A DNA stretch of 64,000 nucleotides from Turbatrix aceti (GCA_963969345.1 OZ017767.1:2418001-2482000), one strand, 5' to 3'; shown: positions 10,856-23,624, counted from the stretch's first letter. Numbers and translations: made by a program. Notes: generated from the letters alone by a model not told the origin.

Positions 10856-11296
10856 TGCCGTCGCCGGAGCCGAGGCCGGAGCCGGAGCCGGGGCCGCATC
10901 ACCACCAGCAGTCACCGGACCAGGTTTTTCCTTCTGCTCAATCGAAATCACGACATCAGTGCAGTTCTTTTCTTTGGCGGCCCATTTGGCGATGACGGCC
11001 TTGTTGCGATTGATACCGTACTTCTCGTTGACGTAATTTCTGACGTAGTTGACCGTGATCTCACCGTGTCCGACCCGATTGAGGAGATTGATAACGTCAG
11101 GCTGTTGCTTGACTTCGGCGGCTGTCCATACCTTTTCTGGCTGTCGAGGAGGCAGGGGAACAGCGGCAGGTGTGGAGACTTGTTTTTCCTGCGGAGTGTT
11201 TCTCGGTGGCGACGTAGTAGCAGGATAATTATCACCGTGTTCGAACTGCAGCTTGTTTCTCAGGTTTTGCCATAGGAACTCGCTTCCGGTCGACAT
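10619..11296 (-). CDS. Ala/Pro-repeat protein with a conserved-looking helical core, 207 aa
   Basis: Two exons on the - strand: 10706-11296 (197 codons) and 10619-10651 (10 codons plus TGA), joined by GTAGGC...TTTCAG with phase 0. The N-terminal 45 residues are polar and Pro-rich. Residues about 50-120 form an ordered region with VWTAAEVKQQPDVINLLNRV and VNEKYGINRNKAVIAKWAAK, likely helical. A tract of Ala-Pro dipeptides (about 125-190) follows, and the short last exon adds KGGWFSGWWK. I do not recognise the core. AP tracts often act as rigid linkers, and the Trp-rich end could be a membrane or protein-docking motif; both are inference. A TATA-like element lies upstream (11375-11386) and a poly(A) signal 60 bases downstream, so the gene model is complete. 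Confidence 0.82.
10727..10900 (+). repeat. GC-rich hexanucleotide minisatellite within the Ala/Pro gene
   Basis: Degenerate GCCGGA-type hexamers encode the Ala-Pro tract on the - strand. All frames stay open through it, which creates artificial GAGAGA and EPEPEP frames on the + strand. Confidence 0.85.
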
Positions 11297-11374
11297 CGAG
11301 CAAGACTTGGACGAATGACAGAAACTTTGCAGAAAACAGAAAATTTGAAAAACTGGTCGGTCGGGAATGGGGGG

Positions 11375-11386
11375 TTTATATTTATG
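11375..11386 (-). promoter_or_regulatory. TATA-like box of the Ala/Pro-repeat gene
   Basis: Read on the - strand this is CATAAATATAAA, about 80 bases upstream of the ATG at 11296, in a C-rich setting. Confidence 0.45.
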
Positions 11387-11389
11387 GGG

Positions 11390-13755
11390 ATGCGGAGAAT
11401 TTCATGCTAATTGAAATCGCGGACGGTCATACATAGATGACAGTGAATTTATTGTGCACGCGACATACGATTTTTATGGATTTCAACAGTCTTGAAACTG
11501 GTAAAAATTGAAAACTTTCACTTTATCACGTCAGTGTTTTTTTGTTTTTTTGCATGATCAGTCCAAAAAAATCAAGCATAAAACACGCTGTGTCAGATCA
11601 GTGATAAAAAATAATTTTGCAGTGATCAAAATAAATATATTTTACAAATTTTAAAATTGTCCAAACCGACAAAACGAACGACTTTGTCAGTTAGATTTTT
11701 TTAAATTCTAAATAACTGAAAATAAAAACCCTCAATCAGTTTCAAGCCCTTAAACAACTGACCGCATCATTCATTCATACCCAAATATCAACAGAAGGGG
11801 CACTCTCGTGGCGCAGGTGCTGTCAAGTAATGCCACCACCCGGCTGCTGCTAAATAATATGCACCTTTACTGCTGACCTGACAATGACTGCCCTCTACTG
11901 TCTGCTTTATGTTTTTTTTCTTGGAAAGAGCGGATTGTCATACAGTTTTATTTTATGTGACGTGTGGATTATTGAGCACCGATGACCGCAGCAGTTAGTT
12001 TTTATGTGCTGCATGTCTGTTGTTGGCTGACGGATTCCTTCCTTGAATTGTTTAAATTTTGTGAAGCCAAGCGGTGAAACGAGCCCGCTTTCTTTTTTTT
12101 TGTGATGCAAAGATTGAGAACGTGTATTATCTATAATATATTCTTGATTTTTACACGTTCAAAGCATGACAAACGAATGTTTTTTCGTTGCAGTTGTCGT
12201 ACTTTTTTTTCACCGTTATTTTTGATTTTGTGACGAATTTTCAGGTTGCAAAGAATCAGTTATTTTTGTTGTTGATGTTTTAAAAAAATTTCGATTCAAT
12301 TGTAAAAATTTAAATTAAACGAAAATAGACAAGAATGGCAGTTATCTTAATAAAAATGTGTTTCAAATTTAGTTTTTGTTTTTTTTTGTGTTCCTTTTAA
12401 GCAACACATAAACCAAATCAGTTTTCTAAACTTTTATCGTACAAATTTTGTTTTATCCCAAAAAGCATTACCCCAGTTAACTTCCCTAAAAGTACCTTTT
12501 CACCGGAGTGCCCTGTCCCCCTCGTTTGGCCGGTCTCGTGTTGATCTTGTCAGCCGGAGGACTTGAGGGGGTGGAAGGTGTCGTTTAGCCTGTTCTGTTC
12601 TTTTCTCGCCCAGCAGGCCGAAATGTGTGTTCGTCCGTTATCCGCCGTCGCATCCGCATCCGCCGCCGCCTTGGAACACGGCTGCTGCTAAATAGTGCTT
12701 GCAGCTTGTTCCAGGACGGGGGGGGGGAGATGTGATTGCGATCTGCTTTCTTCTGCGTTGTCCAGAGCCGAGAGATACCGCTCGTCCTGCTTGTCTTTTC
12801 AATAATTTCTATCTGTAAAAGTGTGTAACGACCCGGGCAAGGGCAGGGCAGAGAGGGTGGTTCAGCGAGAACGAGAACGAGTGAGTGAGCATTTTTACTC
12901 TCGGCAACAGCCGTTACCCCCGCGGCGAACAAACGTGGTCGTCGTTCAGGCTGCTGGCGAGGCGGAGGAGGAGGTGCCGGTGCGATCAACAAAAACGCAT
13001 CCTCACCACCACCACAAACAACAACGGCGAATGCGAGAATAGAGAAATTGATTTGATTTGATTTTGCTTGACTCAATGCTTGGTTCTTGGGGGGGATGTT
13101 TGATGGAATTTGATCGTCATGTATTTACGTCATGCCGACCCGTTTTCTCCACTTTCTTCTTGTTTTATGCTTTTTTATTACTTTTACCTCTAATTCCAAT
13201 TTTTTTTATAATTTTGTTGATTAAACGTTTATCGCAACTTTTTTTAAGCAAAATTACTTTTTTTGGTGTTTTAAAAATTTGAGCCCCATCACAGTTTTTC
13301 TTTGCTGATTTTTGACTCAAAAACTATTTAGTGTTTGACCAAACAAATGAAGCAGTTTTATTTTTCCAGATTATGTTTTACTTTTTTGTAACATTTTGTA
13401 ATTTTGCACTAAACGAATTGTGATTTATGGTGAGTAATGTGATTTCCTTGACAATGTGTTTTTGTGTTTTTCTATAAAAACGTAGTTTTTAATAACCTTC
13501 AATCTATAAAATTAATTTTTTGCTTTAATGTTACGTCAGTTATTTATCACGAATTTAATTTTTTTACAACAATTTGTGCATTTGTAAAATGAATTTTTCA
13601 CCTGAAAATTCCGGTCAGTTAGCTTATTTATTTATTTATTTGCGATTTTTTTCCCATTGTTGTTGAGTTCCGGCCAGCTATATCTTTTACCAATTCTATT
13701 TTAAGCCACCCTAAAAACCAACTCCATCCCTCACCACACCTACAAAAAATCCACG
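11390..13755 (+). other. Intergenic stretch with a GC-rich block
   Basis: This is the spacer between the divergent Ala/Pro-repeat and CCDC141-like genes. Most is AT-rich. About 12500-13060 is GC-rich, with GAG/GGC runs and long open frames on both strands (for example 12585-13076 on the -) that look compositional rather than coding. That block could be a promoter or a first, noncoding exon of the large gene starting at 13756. A short TTTA repeat lies at about 13626-13642. Confidence 0.45.
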
Positions 13756-16700
13756 ATGGAGTTGCTCGGGACGAGCCAACGAGCAGCTTCGGCTCCACCG
13801 GCTCAGACGACGACCATGTCGCTGATTGGGGTCCGTTCTGGCTCGGATACGACAATTATCATTGCGATGCTCAAGTCTCTTGGCTACGTCGAGCTCCGTA
13901 TTGATGAGATGCGTCCTCGTCTGCTGGACATCGGAGCAAACGCTGCCGAAGCTCGCTACCGGCTGGAGGCTCATCGGAATTTGTTGGAGCGATTGAAAGT
14001 ATGTTTAAAAAGACTTCTTGGCTTGGGACAGTTTAAAACAAAGCAAACTTGCAGAGCAAGCAAGATCAGGTAGATCAGCTGCTCGCCGGTGCTGACAAGC
14101 TGGTCACCGAGCAGAAGACCGAAGATGGCATCGTCGTCTATGAAGCCATGGCCGACAGTCTGGGAACTGCGTGGCGCGAGCTCAACCGACAGCTTGAACT
14201 CAGGGGCTATATTTTGGAGGATACGCTCAGGTTCTACGTTGAGGCCGAGAAGCAGGCTCAGGTAAGATTGATCAGTATAACGCCCAGATAAGCAGTTTAT
14301 TTTTTTCTTGTATGTTGGCAAAACCTTAGTAACACGGTATTGACAGTTTTACATAATTAATTCTTGCTTCAACACAACAGTTTTTTTTATTAATTGTTCT
14401 TCAAGAACTTACACTTCTTGCAACAGTTAATCAGATCCTAAAAATAATTTCCAGACAACATCACATCTCAACGACCTTCTCCAAGCGTTCGCCTCCGGCC
14501 ACGCAACGCAGCAGCTCATCGCGGAAGCCAGCGGTGCTCGCAATCGTAAGTGTCTTTCTGCGTGCGTGCGTGCGCACTGATTTGACGGATTTCTTTTTGG
14601 AAAGCGCAAAAAATCCCAATGAGCGTCAGATAGGAGCGAAAGAACATACTTGTCGTCATAATTGTCGGCTGAACTATGCAATCATCACTACTCATATTTT
14701 TGGGATTCGAACTCTGTGCCTAATTAGGCTTGGTTTTCTTTGAGGATCTTTTACGCATACACACCGCGTAACACCATTATACCCCAAAGAACCGCAGATG
14801 GAAACTCAGTTACGCTTACCTCATTTCAGACCTGCTCGATGTCACGGTGAACGCTGTCGAACTTGGATCTTCGGTTATCAACCAGATCCGAGTTTTGGGT
14901 GCTCTTGCCGACAACGCTGAACGGCCGGCAGAGACTGCGGATGCGTGCTTGCTCATCGAAAGAGTTATGCTCGGGTGAGTCTGCAGGGCTGCGTGAAACA
15001 AAAAAAAATGCGGAGTTGTTACAGTGTTTCAAATTAATAAATACCGACTCGGCAGAACAGTTTTTTAATCAAATTCATAATTTTTTTTGACTTGTTTTTG
15101 ATATCGCATGATTAATTAATGATGTCTAACATGCAAGTACGAACATTTTTTACTCTTCGTAAAACATTCGCCAGTTTTTTTCGTTCTGACTGTTTTTGAC
15201 GTGATCAAGAAATTTTTTTTCCAATTTCGGGAATTATCAAACAGTGATCTTTTTTTAGTCTGGCAAGCAACTGGGAAAGTCTGGACGAAGTCTGGAGTGA
15301 GCAAAAGGCCCGTTTTGGCCCGCTGACCAACGGCGTCGGTCCCAGCGAGCATGCTCACCTTGGCGATCAGCTAACAGCGATCGAAAACTGGCTTCGCGGC
15401 ATCCAGGCCGACGTCGCCCACGGCAATCTGTCTCCGGACAGCGTCTCATCCCTGCTCCAGCTGGCCAAGGCACAAAAAAGCGAGGTCAAACGCCTCGGCG
15501 CAGAGATTGAGTCTCAGGGCGCTCCTCAGGATCTTCTGGCTCGTGCGAAGGATCTGAAGCGCTCAATTGATGGCCTCATCAAGGTGCTTCAGGAGCGCAG
15601 TCAGTTGTCTTCTAAAATAACTCAGTTCGTCTACAACGCAGATTTGGTGGGGTTTTGTGGGCTGAAAAATTTTGTAAACATCAAAATTTTCATTTTAGGC
15701 GCTCAGTCAGCTGGACAAGATGGAAATCGACCTGGCAGAGGCATCGGCAGCGATCGCCGGTGAACTCGGTCCTCTCGCTCGTCAGAAAGCCCTGACCGTC
15801 ATTGATGAAGGCGATGCGCTGCTCCGCATCGTGCCAAACGAACCGACGGTCACCGACCGGCTCACCAAGCTCCAGAACAGACTCGCTTACATCGAGTCAC
15901 TTGCTTCTGAACGCATCGAGTACGGTACCGCGCAGTTGAAATCGCAAATCGGCGCTCTCACCTCGTGGATCCGGGATGTAGGCGAACCATTCCTGGCTTC
16001 TCACGGGAATCTCGGCAGCGATGGCGTGACTACGAAAACTTTTATCGATGAGCATAGCGAGTTTGCATCTACTGTTTATGTAAGAAAATTTATTTGGTGC
16101 ATCGGCCGGCAGTTTTACAAATTTTAGAACAAAGAACACGAAGCGAATTCTGTGTTGAATCGAACCCACGAACTCGGAGCGGAGGACCGCCGACAGTTGG
16201 ATGATTTTGAAGAGCGCTACGAGACGCTCAAGCAAATTCTGGAAAGCAGAATCAACCTCGGAAAGAACTTTTTGCAGGTTTGTTTGTTACTATTTTTTAT
16301 CCAGTACAAAAAAATTTTGTGCATTGATAAATATTTATTAATTTTAAATTTTTTTCATTTCCATCCACACACAGTTTATTGATTTTTAAATTTAGTTTAT
16401 TCATCCCGCTTCAGTTTTTTTATTTCCTCTTTTTCCAGGTCCAGCACCTCGGCAGCAACATCGACCAATCTTTCACTCACCTGGAATCCCTTCTCGACCC
16501 CAAGCGAGGACCCATGCTGGGCAATGTTAACGACCAGATGTCCAACCTCCTCCACATGCTCCATTCCACCCTCCAGCAAGAGTCCCAGCACGCAGACAAA
16601 TTCGAAGCATCCGCCAAGGTTCTCGCCAGTCACGATGTTCACCTCAACGCCGACCGCGCGATCGAAGTCGTTCGTCGCATCGTAACCGTACACAAACAGC

Positions 16701-19700
16701 GTGTTTCTGAAATCACTCGACAGTGGCAAACCCTCCAGGAAGCGTCGGTTGCTGCGTCGCAAACTTCTGCAACGGCTACGAGAGTTATTGAAGAGGTTCA
16801 GATGTGGCAGGTTGATACGTTCGAAGTTGTTCGAACACTAGAAGATGCAGTTTCGTCAGCGCAGGATGTGCAGGAGAAGGAGCACATTCGGGAGACCGTG
16901 GAGGAGGTCATTAAGCAGCTTCCGGCGCAAAAACAAAGGATTACGGAAGTCAAGAATTTGCTTAATGAGGAACAAAGTGGGTTTTTTTCATCGAACTACA
17001 CATATTTAAAATAAATAGATAAATTACTTATTATTTAAAAAAAATATTTTTTATGCCGGAAGAGGTAATCAGTTTTCTTTTTTTTAGCCCAAGACTCTGT
17101 CCGCCGCATCTCAGAAGCCGTCGAAAGCCAGAAGCAGATCGAAGATCGCCTGCATTCAGTTCTCAACAGAGTCACAACATCCGAGCTTTTCTTCGAGGAA
17201 GGTTCCAGGCAACTGGAGCAAACTCAGCCCCCGCCAATTCCGCAATCAACGCAGAGCAGAATCACAACGTCCGAATTTTTCACGGACGATATGCAAATAC
17301 AGTTAGAACAAACCCAGCGTCCGCAACCGCCTCAACAGACGGTTACAACGTCCCAAAGTTACATTGAAGAAGGCAACTATCAGTTAGAACAAGCTCAGCG
17401 TCCTCAAATACCCCAACACAAAGTTACAACATCCCAAATTTATGTTGAAGAAGGCAACCGGCAGTTGGAGCATGCTCAGCGTCAACAACAGCCTCAGCAG
17501 ACGGTTACAAGATCCCAAATTTATGTTGAGGAAGGTTCCAGACAACTTGAGCATGCCCAGCCTCCGCCCCCTCCGCAACCCACGCAAAACAGAGTTACAA
17601 CTTCTACTTCTGAATTTTTTACCGAAACTGGATCCCAGCAGTTGGAACAGGTTCAGCGTCCGCAAATACCCCAACACAATATTACAACATCCCAAATTTT
17701 CGTTGAGGAAGGATCGCGACAGTTAGAACACGCTCAGCGCCAGGAACCGCCTCAACAGACGGTTACAACATCTCATATTTACGTCGAAGAAGGCAACAGG
17801 CAGTTGGAGCATGCTCAGCGTCAACAACCGCCTCAGCAGACGGTTACAACATCCCAAATTTACGTCGAAGAAGGCAACCGGCAGTTAGAGCAAGCCCATC
17901 GTCAGCAACCGCCTCAGCAGACCGTTACAAGATCCCAAATTTACGTTGAGGAAGGATCCAGACAACTTGAACATGCCCAGCCTCCGCCCCCTCCGCAACC
18001 CACGCAAAACAGGGTCACAACGTCCACTTCCGAATTTTTCACCGAAACAGGATCCCAGCAATTGGAACAAACTCAGCGTCCGCAACCACCCCCACACAAG
18101 GTTACAACGTCCGAAATCTTCGTCGAAGCAGGCACCAATCAACTTGAACATACCCAGCGTCCGCAACCACCCCAGACGCCACCCAAACTCATCACCGAAC
18201 TCCGCGACGCACAAGTCGACGAGGGAAGTCGCTTCGAATTTTCCGCCCGCGTCGAAGCAGCTCCTGAGCCACGGATTACCTGGGCCAAGGACGGCATCGA
18301 TGTCAAGTCCAACGTCGACTACAGACAGACCTACATCAACGGCGTCGCCACACTCACCATCGAGGAGACCTTCATCGAAGATACTGCGGTGTACACAGTT
18401 CGTGTCGAGAACCCGCTGGGCTCTGCTGAAAGTTCCGCCCAGCTCACAGTCAAGTCCAAGAGTCAGCTGGGCTTCCCGGTCGAATCTCAGAAGCCGAGAT
18501 TTATCAAATCCCTTCAGAACGTCACCGTCATCGAAGGCGAGACCGCGATTCTCGATTGTGTCGTTCAGGCCCAGCCGGAACCCAAGGTCACGTGGTACAA
18601 AGAAGAAGAACTCATTGTCGAGTCTGAAAAAGTGATATTGGATTTCCGAGGTGATCATGTTTCACTTGCGATCCGGAACGTCACTCCGGCGGATTCTGGA
18701 GTCTACAAGGCAGTTGCGAGGAACGAGTACGGCGAATCATCACAGTTTTCAAGAATTTCTGTGCTGACAGCGACACCGACGAGAAAGGTGCCACCACGGA
18801 CGCCTCCGAAGCCTCCGACACCCGTCCACGAGCCACCGGCGTTCAAACCGTCGTTGCACAACAAAATTGTTGAAGAGGGGCAACAGACTGTTTTTGAGGT
18901 AATTTTCAAAAAAATTGTGATTTTTTTACAAATTCATACAATAAGCTATATTCCGGTTAATTGTTCTAAAAAAGTTGAAAATTTTTTTTATAGTTGAAAA
19001 CAAGGGAAACTGTCAGTTTTTGAGATTTTGAAATACTTTTTTTAGAATTTTTTGGATTATAACAAAAATCGTACATTTTCGTATATAAGACAGTTAACTG
19101 TTCTAAAAAATGAAAAAATTTTTCTACAGATAAACATCAGTTGCCTACAGTTTTTTTATAATTTTTTTAGATTATTACAAAATAGTGCATCATCTCGAAA
19201 GGTTCAGTTAATTGTTCAAAAAATATTTTAAAAACAGATTTATTCAGTTTAAACCCCTTTTTTTAGGTCCGAACCATCGGAACACCCCCTCCCCGCGTTT
19301 CCTGGAAATTCAAGGAAGTTCCCGTCCAGCAAGCCAGTCTCCCATCCACTCGAGTCGTCGAAGAAGAAGGCGGTTGGTCGAAACTCATCATTGACGCCGC
19401 TCGCCCCCAGCACACGGGACTCTACACCGTAGAGGCGATCAACGAGTCCGGCTCCGCTCGATCCGGAGCAACTCTCATCGTCAACGCTCCTTCCGCTCCG
19501 GCCCCTGCTCAAACGACCCACCAAACCCATACCGTAACCACCATTCAGCAGGAAGGATTCTGGAGCGACGGAGGTTACACTGGAGGCACCCCGACTCCGC
19601 CCCCAGTCCCGCTCCACCGGACCACGACTACCCTGGAGGAAACTTTCCTCGAAAAAGACGTCGGCGACGTCGGGTATTCTTCGATCGCGAATGCTCCGGA

Positions 19701-21336
19701 GGTCGTGAGACCCTTCGTCAAGGAATACACCGTCAACGAGAGTGAAAAAACCCAAATTGATTGCCTGCTCGTTGGAAATCCCAGACCCAAGGTCAAGTGG
19801 TTCTTCAACGACCAGTCAGCAGCCAGAATCCAGGCTTCCTCCGGGGTGGAATTCAAGAACGTCGGCGATACGTATTCTATCATTTTTAGTCCTGCCAAGT
19901 TGGAGCATGCCGGATTCTACCGAATGGTCGCCGAAAACGTCAAAGGCTCGGCGGAAACTTCGACGGTCATCCATGTCCGGCCGAGGTCGCTGATCCCCCA
20001 ACCCACGCAGAAGGCGGCTCGGAAGCCGCATACCATTGAGCATCAAAGAATTGTCGAAACTTTCGGGGCTGTGGATTATAACGAAATTGTCGGCCAGAAG
20101 CACCAACGCGCTACCGGACCGACTCCCCCGCCGGCAAAGAGAGCGCATTCCAGTGGCGCGCAGGAGCATCAGATTAATGTATCGACTGCTGGGAGCCAGA
20201 ATTATCACTCGCAGACACTTTCTGGGGCTCAGAGGGTGAGTAAAGGGGATGTTGTTTTTTTTTAATAAGGAACTTCGTATGAAAAACATCAGTTTTTTTA
20301 TAATCCATCATAATGACACCGTTGCCGCAGTTAACTTTTCAAACCTTTAGGAAATCTCCCCAAGCAAAGGCACGCCACCCCACTTTGTCCAAACCCTCGT
20401 CAGCAGCGTGACCACCATCGGCGAAGCCACAAAATTCGAAGGCGTCGTCACTGGCCTTCCCCCACCTGAAATCACCTGGACCAAGGACGGTGTCACCATC
20501 ACCCGTGAATCTCACCCCCACATTGAGTTCTCAAATATCGGTGGTCGTATTTTGCTGGCTTTCCGCCAGACCGGGCTCTCTGACAGCGGAAAGTACATGT
20601 GCTCGGCCCGAAACGTTTCCGGCGTCGCGACAAGTTCCGCGCAACTCGTTGTCCGACCGAAAACCGTTGCCCCCGATTTTGTGAAGCGCCTTATCAGTGA
20701 GGAACTCGTCGAGGGCGGTCGTCTGCATTGGACGGTAAAGGTGACCGGCGATCCGCTGCCTAAGGTCACCTGGCTCAGGGATGGCCACATCGTGCCTAAC
20801 TGCGAGGAAGTTCAGCTTGTTGAGGTAAGCTGCTAAAAATTTTGAAAAAAATTTCATCACCAGTTTTTTTGAAGTGTTTTATAAAACTCTCTCTGATGTG
20901 AGTGAATCAAAATAATTTTCAATTATTTCAAATGAATTTTTGTTATACATAAGATCGTGTTTTTCCCTTCTACAGTTTTTTCTTTTTAAAAAAATTTTCA
21001 TTTTGTGCAAGTACAGTATATTTTTCTTTTTTTTCGTACTTCAGTTTAACAAAATTTCCGTTCTTCCAGGAAGGACCAGGAGTCCACACGATGATCATCC
21101 CGAAGATCGTGCTCGCCGACGCCGGTCAATTCACCTGTCTCGCAGAAAACTCTGCCGGTGAAGCGCGCTCGACCGCGGACCTCGTCGTTCGACCCGAGGG
21201 CACGGAACCCGGAACATTCTTCCACATTACCAAGGTGACCCAGGAGAGACAAGTCAAGGGCGAAGAAGTCTCGAGAAATCAGACGTTTAGCATCGAGAAT
21301 CCCCGAACTACGCCTACACCAACCCTGCTGCAATGA
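13756..21336 (+). CDS. CCDC141-like giant protein: spectrin-like helices, 12 tandem repeats, six Ig domains (~1,887 aa)
   Basis: Thirteen exons join in phase: 13756-13998, 14055-14261, 14455-14545, 14830-14974, 15259-15646, 15699-16079, 16128-16277, 16439-16976, 17088-18898, 19267-20235, 20351-20824 and 21070-21336 are directly visible, all GT-AG (twelve listed; a further 5'UTR exon is possible). Residues about 20-150 (SLIGVRSGSDTTIIIAMLKS..., IDEMRPRLLDIG...) resemble, from memory, the N-terminus of vertebrate CCDC141/CAMDI. About 150-740 are Leu-heptad spectrin-like helices. About 742-1078 hold twelve units of 27-30 residues of the form VTTSQIYVEEGNRQLEHAQ plus a Pro/Gln linker. Six I-set Ig domains follow (about 1079, 1182, 1296, 1462, 1651 and 1748 onward), with the typical W and the DSGxY or similar motifs; several lack the canonical Cys pair. 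The C-tail carries RNQTFSIENP. A cytoskeletal or sarcomeric scaffold is likely; binding partners are unknown. Confidence 0.85.
17168..18179 (+). repeat. Twelve in-frame tandem repeats of about 27-30 codons with a three-unit higher-order duplication
   Basis: The core is TTS-x-IYVEEG-x-RQLEHAQ followed by a Pro/Gln linker. Some units have FFTETGSQQLEQ instead, and two have an extra TST before EFF. Units 4-6 and 9-11 are almost identical in DNA, showing a recent duplication of a three-unit block. The units lie entirely within one exon (17088-18898). Confidence 0.93.
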
Positions 21337-21522
21337 TTTTATTTTTTTTATCAATTTCTATCAATTATTCTATTTTTTTAGTTTTCTTTCTTTTTTATTA
21401 TACTGCCTAATTTTTTGACCAAAACTTTTGAAAAATGCTGTAATATTTTTTGTTATTGCATAGAGTTTAAATTGTTTTTACAATAATACTAAACGGAAGA
21501 GCGTCAAACAATCGAAATATAA

Positions 21523-21528
21523 AATAAA
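21523..21528 (+). promoter_or_regulatory. Poly(A) signal of the CCDC141-like gene
   Basis: AATAAA in an A-rich stretch about 190 bases after the TGA stop. Confidence 0.45.
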
Positions 21529-21985
21529 ATTAATATTTTGCGAATAACTCCGTTGGTCAGTTTTTTAACATGTAGATGTTTTTTGTGTTTTGTTGCAGGA
21601 TGTATAGTTGGGGGATGCATACAAATAGTTTTTGCATCATCTATGTAGATCGAAAAGAAGTTTCATATGGAAATATTTCAGTTTTTAAAATTTTTTTTTA
21701 AGGTGAAGCCCTCAGACAATTACGTTATGAACGTTCTGTTTTGCTTTTGATGTTCACGATCAAAGCTTTGTATGTTGAAACTTAGTTAATTTTTTTCAAC
21801 CAAATTAAAAAAAATACGTTTTAAATAATAATGTTATTGATACCGAAATTTCATGTAAGAAACACGACATACAGGTGCATCTTGATGGAGATTCAAGGCT
21901 ACGTTACAGTTTTTTTGAATCTTAAAATCAGACTCGTTTGCTGATAGTCTATTAACAGTGATTTTTTTTTTGAATTTTTAACATG

Positions 21986-22107
21986 TCGATAATCCGGTTT
22001 TTTTGCTTCCGGTTTATCGAATAACGTGTTTTAGATGGAAAATAAATATTCGCTCTTGATAATTTTTTCTAAAAGTTGTCTGTCGATGAACAAGAGCGAT
22101 ATTTATT
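21986..22107 (+). repeat. Two adjacent imperfect hairpins, MITE-like
   Basis: TCGATAATCCGG (21986-21997) pairs with CCGGTTTATCGA (22009-22020) with one mismatch. AATAAATATTCGCTCTTG (22041-22058) pairs with CAAGAGCGATATTTATT (22091-22107) with a one-base bulge. Paired stem-loops in gene-free DNA suggest a decayed miniature inverted-repeat element. No target-site duplication was found. Confidence 0.4.
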
Positions 22108-22325
22108 GGTTATAATTCTCAGATTTACTGGTTCTAACGGTCAAAAAAATATTCAAAAAGATCAGTCGTTTCGCATCCAATATCAAATAATGCGGTGAAT
22201 CCAAAACATCATATATGACAGAAAAAAGTACAAAAAAAGAGATACATGCCTCTACAGTTTTCCCTACTTTTTTTCAAAAACTTTCTTTCAAATTTTCATT
22301 TGTTTTTTAGATACTTGTTTTCTCC

Positions 22326-23295
22326 TCACAGTTTACCGCAAACGAGGCTTTCGAAAGTTGTGACTGTTTTGAACTTGGTCAGGGTGTCCGGCTGGAGCGG
22401 TGCGTTGCCGGGTCGAACGACAATCTCGACCTGCAGGCCAGCATCCGACGCCGGGTACGCCTCTTTTTCGACGTCGGTCAGGAAGAGGATGTCCTTCGGA
22501 GGAATGTTGATCGCCGCTGCTATCGCCTTGTATGAATCCTTGCTCACCTTGGGACCGATGTGGGTGTCAAAGTAGCCTGAGAAGAGCTGTAAAAGTGATA
22601 TTTAATTTTTTTTAATTTTGAACTGTTACAAGTGCTCAGTTTAAAAAATAAAAAAGCCTTAAAAAATTCACAGTTAAAAAAATTATTTTTAAAAAAGTTT
22701 CAAAAACCAACTCCCGTAATATCGCCATATTCTGTGTGACTGAAGAGCAGCTTCTGAGCCTGAACGCTGCCAGATGAGTAAACGTAGATCGGGATACCGC
22801 ATCGCTTGAAATCTTCCAGCACTACTTTTACTTCCGGATAAATGCTGAAATTTACGTTTAATATTTTTTTAATAGAATTGCGTTGTTTGTCAATTTTATA
22901 AGAAGTCGCAGTGTACAGTTATAATTAACATACTGTCCTTGGATGGCCCCCGACTCGTAGGCCTTTTCCCACATGATGCCCTGGAGTTGCTTGAGTGACT
23001 TGTGCTTTTTGTCCGCCCTAACCCAAGTTTTGACATTCTCCACGATGAAAGGCCACTCCTCGGGTGTTGTGACGGCTTTGATGCTTGGGTCTACGGTTGC
23101 CTGGTCGTTGGACAACGCGATGAGATCGACGAGCACTTTCGCAACCTCGGGGTCGTCGCGCTGTTGTTGGATGAAATTCTTAACATTCCTGTTCACGTAG
23201 GGTATCAACACGTCTTTGACAAAGGATATCGACGTCACCGTGCCTTCGATGTCCACAATTAAAGCCTTGCACGTTGGAATTTTGAAGCGTCCCAT
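22326..23295 (-). CDS. ENOPH1: Enolase-phosphatase E1, copy A (251 aa)
   Basis: A HAD-superfamily enzyme of the methionine salvage pathway: it enolises and dephosphorylates 2,3-diketo-5-methylthiopentyl-1-phosphate to the acireductone. Exons on the - strand are 22934-23295, 22712-22844 and 22326-22586, with closing phases (GTATGT and GTTGGT donors). Start MGRFKIPTCKALIVDIEGTVT contains the HAD motif I (DIEGT). YVYSSGSVQAQKLLF gives motif II, the Lys near HIGPKVSKDSY motif III, and ILFLTDVEKEA motif IV. Length matches the family (human about 261 aa). The gene ends VCGKL-stop. An in-frame upstream extension to 23334 is possible but MGRF aligns with the family start. It lies in direct tandem with copy B, 1.3 kb away, with the same exon structure. 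Identification is firm. Confidence 0.95.
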
Positions 23296-23624
23296 GATTC
23301 CGAAACGCAACACAGTTTTTTTATTTTCAGTCAAACCTGTGTTTTTAGCATTGAGAATTGTTACTGATTATGGCATTAGGTATACATACAATTCGCACGG
23401 TGCTAATTACAACGCGGATAAATTAAAACAAAAAGAAGGGAGTTTGCAGTGTCATACTAGTTTTCATAATTAAACATCTGTAACGCAATTTTAAATTTTT
23501 GATAACAAAGCAAACAATAATGCGAACGACAGTTAACTTGTAATTTTACATCACAAGTAGTAGCATTTTGCCACTATTTTATCTATGTGCATATACAAAA
23601 AAAAACATAAAACCACCGTACGCG

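Noticed and set aside
10746..11036. Gly-Ala and Glu-Pro-repeat frames on the + strand
   Set aside because: They are the antisense and shifted frames of the hexanucleotide tract that encodes the Ala-Pro repeat of the - strand gene.
12585..13076. 163-codon - strand frame upstream of the large gene
   Set aside because: It tracks a GC-rich block open in several frames; composition is Arg/Ser/Pro-rich without domain or phase-matched exons.
17885..18658. 257-codon - strand frame antisense to the repeat/Ig region
   Set aside because: It is the mirror of the in-frame tandem repeats and Ig exon, with no independent support.
17088..18898. CAGTT occurrences in the tandem-repeat exon as part of the CAGTT signal
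   Set aside because: Here CAG-TTG/CAG-TTA encodes the repeated Gln-Leu of the protein, so these were left out of the noncoding count.
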